DNA of 64,000 bases. Origin: WHSW01 sp963749365 (GTDB lineage: Bacteria > Actinomycetota > Thermoleophilia > Solirubrobacterales > 70-9). Location: NCBI GenBank assembly GCA_963749365.1, contig CAVVME010000004.1, positions 558,001 to 622,000 of the forward strand. Reading direction: 5' to 3'. Of the stretch, positions 61,116 through 64,000 are shown one piece after another; position 1 is the first letter of the stretch; every line of letters starts with the position of its first letter. The translations under genes and the position numbers were made by a program. The notes under the pieces were generated by a model. It was given only the letters and a program-made list of their open reading frames with translations, did no database searches and was not told the DNA's origin.

Positions 61116-61226
61116 GGGTGCCAGCTGCATGCTCGCTTGGGGTCTGCGCCCCACCCCCGAACACGTCCTCGCATCCTTGTGCGCGGGCCGCGGCGGGCCT
61201 AGGGTCTCCTCAAGACGACAACCAGG
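61116..61226 (+). repeat. 111-bp repeated 5' module, copy 2
   Basis: Second copy of the module at 58833-58943, differing at a few positions. It follows the stop of the broken hydrolase gene and precedes the secreted-protein gene at 61307. Confidence 0.8.
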
Positions 61227-61306
61227 TGGGTTCGCACACCCGTGCGGTCCCCGGTCGTGGATTGCATCGAATTGCCGCGTCCCGCGGCAGCATGAGGGGA
61301 GTCAGC

Positions 61307-61912
61307 ATGTTTGGAGAGCTCGGCCGTGAGGATCGCCAGCAGCATGTCGGTCACGTTGCCCGGTTACTGACGCCACCAATCGGGCTCGTCATCGGGCTCA
61401 TCGTCCTCGCACTGCCGCTCGCGCCCGCGGCAGCTGCACCGACCCAGATCTCGATACCGATCGACAGCACGGCCCCGTCGCCGCTCCTGACGTCCGCCTG
61501 CGGCTTCAACGTTTCGATCACCCAGGTCGGGACGCTCAAGGCGAGCGTCTTCCATGACCAATCGGGTGCGATCATCCGGGAGCTCGACACCCAACCGGGT
61601 ACACAGGTGATCCTGAGCTCGTCGGCGACTGGCAAGTCGTTCGCGTTTCCGTTTTCATCAGTGTTTCGGTTCGAATATCCGAACGGGACGGCCCCGGGAA
61701 GCGAGGCCGTCGTGACGATGACCGGACTTGGCCGCAAGGTGCCTGGGATCCCGGCGGATGCAGGGCGGATCGTGTTCGCTGACGCGACTGTCCTGTTTGT
61801 CAACTCCAGCGGAATCCCGATCGTAGACTTCGGTCCGCCGACCTCGAGCGACGGGCACTCGAACAGCACCACGACGCTCGTTACCGCCATCTGTTCTGTA
61901 CTCGCGCCCTAG
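61307..61912 (+). CDS. Secreted protein of unknown function
   Basis: ATG 61307 is chosen because GAGGGGA lies 6 bp before it and the parallel gene at 58971 also starts ATGTTTG. 201 residues: a charged start, then a hydrophobic signal or anchor (LLTPPIGLVIGLIVLALPLAPAAAA) and a beta-rich mature domain (ISIPIDSTAPSPLLTSACGFNVSITQVGTLKASVFHD...TTTLVTAICSVLAP) with cysteines at both ends. No enzymatic motif; unrecognised. Intact, unlike the gene before it. Confidence 0.7.
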   Translation: MFGELGREDRQQHVGHVARLLTPPIGLVIGLIVLALPLAPAAAAPTQISIPIDSTAPSPLLTSACGFNVSITQVGTLKASVFHDQSGAIIRELDTQPGTQVILSSSATGKSFAFPFSSVFRFEYPNGTAPGSEAVVTMTGLGRKVPGIPADAGRIVFADATVLFVNSSGIPIVDFGPPTSSDGHSNSTTTLVTAICSVLAP

Positions 61913-61918
61913 GGGACC

Positions 61919-61945
61919 GGGAGAGGGCGATCATGCGAACAGGCA
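61919..61945 (+). repeat. 27-bp repeated ribosome site and start, copy 2
   Basis: Matches 58147-58173 at 26 of 27 bases, including the ATG, but is followed at once by an unrelated antisense oxidoreductase fragment instead of a signal-peptide gene, showing a recombination junction near 61946. Confidence 0.75.
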
Positions 61946-62161
61946 TCTCCCGGCACGGCGAAGTTCACATACGCCCCGAACAACGGCGGGGCACTGAGCT
62001 CGCGCCGCTCCATCGCCTCGCCGGCCGCGGCGAGGCCCACGCGATCCGTTCCGGGTCGGCGCCGACGGTGAACGTGACCCGCTCACCTCGAGTTGCCGGG
62101 CCAGCGCGGCCGTCTGCCCGGGTGTGGGAAAAGCGTGCAGCCACACCTCCAGCCGCGCCAT
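61946..62161 (-). pseudogene. Fragment of an LLM-class F420-dependent oxidoreductase
   Basis: Minus strand from ATG 62161: MARLEVWLHAFPTPGQTAALARQLEV resembles the N-terminus of luciferase-like F420-dependent oxidoreductases; after a deletion, VTFTVGADPERIAW and, in another frame, AMERRELSAPPLFGAYVNFAV resemble a central segment. It then ends abruptly at the repeat junction. Clearly non-functional; family call is from motif recall. Confidence 0.5.
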
Positions 62162-62323
62162 CGGCCGAGTCTCGCACACCACCCGCGAGGCGATTCGGGG
62201 CTCAGCTCGGCCACAGGTCGCGGTCGGCGATCTCGAGCAGGTTCCCCGCGTGCGCAGCAAGTGGGCCAGAATCCGCTTGATAGAGGCGCAAACACCATCC
62301 GTCGTCGCCGAGCGCCGCCCCGC

Positions 62324-62367
<44 letters not shown>

Positions 62368-62437
62368 TCGGTACTTGCTCTCGCCGCTCGCATACAAGCG
62401 CACGGCCTGTCGGTCGGAAGACAGCGCGTCGCCCAGG

Positions 62438-64000
62438 CTAGATCAGCTCCGCAAGCCTCTCCGCAGCGCTGCGGGCGCCGTCCGTCTCGACCTCACGGTA
62501 GTCCACGGGGCGGCCGATCTCCTCGGCGATAGCGTCCGCGATCACATCGGGATCGGCCACGTCAAAGTCCATCCGGCGGCCCGCGCGGTAACGGTCGAGG
62601 CGGTGAGCCACGTGCATGTTCTGCTCGAAGTGGTGGCGCAGCGGGAAGTAAAGGAAGGGCCGCCTGCTCGCAGTGAGCTCCATCGCCGTGGTAAGGCCCC
62701 CCTGCACGACCGCGAGGTCACAGGCCGCGAGGTGGCGGTAGAGATTGTGGACATAGGCGACCACCTCGAGGCCGTCGGGCTGCGGCAGCGAGTCCGGGTC
62801 GATCCGCGGGCCGGCCACGACGATCATGCGCAGCTCCGGCACCTGTCGCTTCGCGTCGTCGAACGAGGCGATCACACGGCGCAACAGATCACCGCCCACG
62901 CCTGACCCGCCGACGCTGACGATGCAGACCCTCTCGTCCGGCCGGTAGCCCAGGTCGTCACGCAGTTGGTCCCGGTGGCCGAGTCTCCGGGGGTCAAAGC
63001 CCGTCACGTATCCGGCGAACTCGAAGTTTCGCTCGGTCCAGTCGCGGATCATCGGAAGCTGTGGACCGAGCCGCTCATCGACGATGTCCTCAGGATTGCC
63101 GACGAAGATCGCCCGGTCGCGCAGCGTGGGGTGCGCATCGATGTGCTCGACCATCTCGGCGTTGTAGTCGGCCGTCAGATACGCCTCGTGCTCTCCGCCA
63201 TCCGGCATCGGCAGCCAGCCGACGAAGTCGGTGAGCCATGCGTAGCGCGCCCGCTTCTCGCGCGGATTCTCGTGGAGGTAGTAATCGAGCTCCCACGCCT
63301 CATCGCCGATCCAGAGGTCGTAGCGGTCCTCGCGCGCGACGTCGTGGAAGACCATGAAGTTGTTGATCAGGATTTCGTCCATCCGCCGCCACGCCTGGAA
63401 GCAGTGGAGGTCGTGCTCGGCCGACTCCGACTCCATGTGGCGCGACTCGTTCGCGAGGTGCTCGCTGCCGGGGTGGATCCGCTCGCCCTCCGCCTCGAGC
63501 ACGCGGGTGACCGGATCCTGGGCGAGCCAGTCGATCTCGAGGCCGTCGACGAGCCCGCGCAGCTCGCGAGCGATCGCCACGTCGCGCTGCGCGTGGCCGA
63601 GCCCGATCGGCGACGAGATGTAGAGCGCGCGCTTGCGTCCGTCCGACCGGTGAACGGTTGGATCGTGCCGGGAGGTGCCGTCGACGAACTCCCGCAGGGC
63701 GAGGTTCACCTGCACGGGCTTTCGGGCCTGCGGAAGGTGGCCCGCGTCGTCGACCGTCTCGAGCCGCCCTCCGGTGATCTTCGCGAGCAGCTTGCCGTCC
63801 GCGTATGGCGTGATCCGGTCGTCGGTGCCGTGAACCACGAGAACCGGGCAGCGGACACGCTTCGCGAGCTCGATCTGGTCGCGGCGGGTAGCGGGCACCG
63901 CCTTCCCATCCATGGCGGTCAGGCCGAGCGTCGCGCCGTCGGTGTCGTGCGACCATGCGATCGCGTCCTCGATCTGCTTGGTGGAGTGCGGCTCGGGCAG
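62438..64000 (-). CDS. Hydrolase-glycosyltransferase fusion (5' end beyond window)
   Basis: The frame is open to the window edge (520 residues visible). The first about 110 residues are the C-terminal part of an alpha/beta hydrolase (VRCPVLVVHGTDDRITPYADG...DDAGHLPQARKP with the acid Asp and catalytic His). The rest is a GT-B glycosyltransferase-like domain (RKRALYISSPIGLGHAQRDVAIARELR ... CIVSVGGSGVGGDLLRRVI ... LAACDLAVVQGGLTTAMELTASRRPFLYFPLRHHFEQNMHVAHRLDRY), like MurG/MGT enzymes. The joined protein could hydrolyse and glycosylate the same small molecule; this is inference. Confidence 0.82.
   Translation of the reverse strand: MPEPHSTKQIEDAIAWSHDTDGATLGLTAMDGKAVPATRRDQIELAKRVRCPVLVVHGTDDRITPYADGKLLAKITGGRLETVDDAGHLPQARKPVQVNLALREFVDGTSRHDPTVHRSDGRKRALYISSPIGLGHAQRDVAIARELRGLVDGLEIDWLAQDPVTRVLEAEGERIHPGSEHLANESRHMESESAEHDLHCFQAWRRMDEILINNFMVFHDVAREDRYDLWIGDEAWELDYYLHENPREKRARYAWLTDFVGWLPMPDGGEHEAYLTADYNAEMVEHIDAHPTLRDRAIFVGNPEDIVDERLGPQLPMIRDWTERNFEFAGYVTGFDPRRLGHRDQLRDDLGYRPDERVCIVSVGGSGVGGDLLRRVIASFDDAKRQVPELRMIVVAGPRIDPDSLPQPDGLEVVAYVHNLYRHLAACDLAVVQGGLTTAMELTASRRPFLYFPLRHHFEQNMHVAHRLDRYRAGRRMDFDVADPDVIADAIAEEIGRPVDYREVETDGARSAAERLAELI

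Overview
The window is about 70% GC, has strong third-position GC bias, tightly packed genes with many 4-nt start/stop overlaps, and frequent GTG/TTG starts. HspR next to ClpB, the small PurS/PurQ/PurL system, an acidic protein with a DFDF tail, CsoR, a remnant of an F420-dependent oxidoreductase and families of secreted proteins I associate with soil Actinobacteria all point to a deep-branching actinobacterium, most likely class Thermoleophilia (Solirubrobacterales-like). The class-level placement is inference.

Layout. 1-3.5 kb: end of a heat-shock operon (dnaJ tail, hspR, clpB). 3.5-29 kb: a de novo purine supercluster (purD, purE, purB, purC, purS, purQ, purL, purF, purN, purH; no purM or purK seen) interleaved, often by translational overlap, with five sulfotransferase paralogues and three paralogous glycosyltransferases (one frameshifted), plus recQ, a CsoR-family/P450 operon and a MOSC protein. 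29-34.4 kb: PhzF-like protein, tRNA-Lys, an Rrf2 regulator and a sulfate ABC transporter operon, which could supply sulfate for the sulfotransferases. 34.4-37.4 kb: thiamine genes (thiO-thiS-thiG behind a TPP riboswitch, divergent thiE). 38-53 kb: a 2-oxoacid dehydrogenase locus with E3, one intact E1a/E1b/E2 set, a degenerate E1a-like/E1b-like/E2-like trio that has lost the cofactor and catalytic residues, a second intact set with its own promoter and structured leader, a leucine/valine-type dehydrogenase, and lipB-lipA. 53-58 kb: small conserved proteins, a decayed endonuclease gene, tRNA-Ala(UGC), glutamate dehydrogenase and tRNA-Ala(CGC). 58-62.4 kb: a mosaic accessory segment bounded by a 44-bp direct repeat of the tRNA-Ala(CGC) 3' end, as expected for integration at a tRNA gene, carrying three secreted-protein genes behind duplicated 5' modules. 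One of these, a hydrolase-like gene, is broken by about eleven single-base insertions. 62.4-64 kb: a hydrolase-glycosyltransferase fusion that runs off the window.

Most notable: (1) the pseudo-enzyme 2-oxoacid dehydrogenase trio, which keeps the gene order and even the 20-nt gene overlap of its active neighbour; (2) a short palindromic element with core GGACGCGAAGCGGAG inserted in or between genes at five loci; (3) the tRNA-bounded mosaic island; (4) a run of exclusively +1 single-base shifts (eleven in one gene, plus sbp and thiG), either sequencing error or something stranger. About fourteen frameshift events overall mean read-level checking is needed before biological claims are made about the broken genes.
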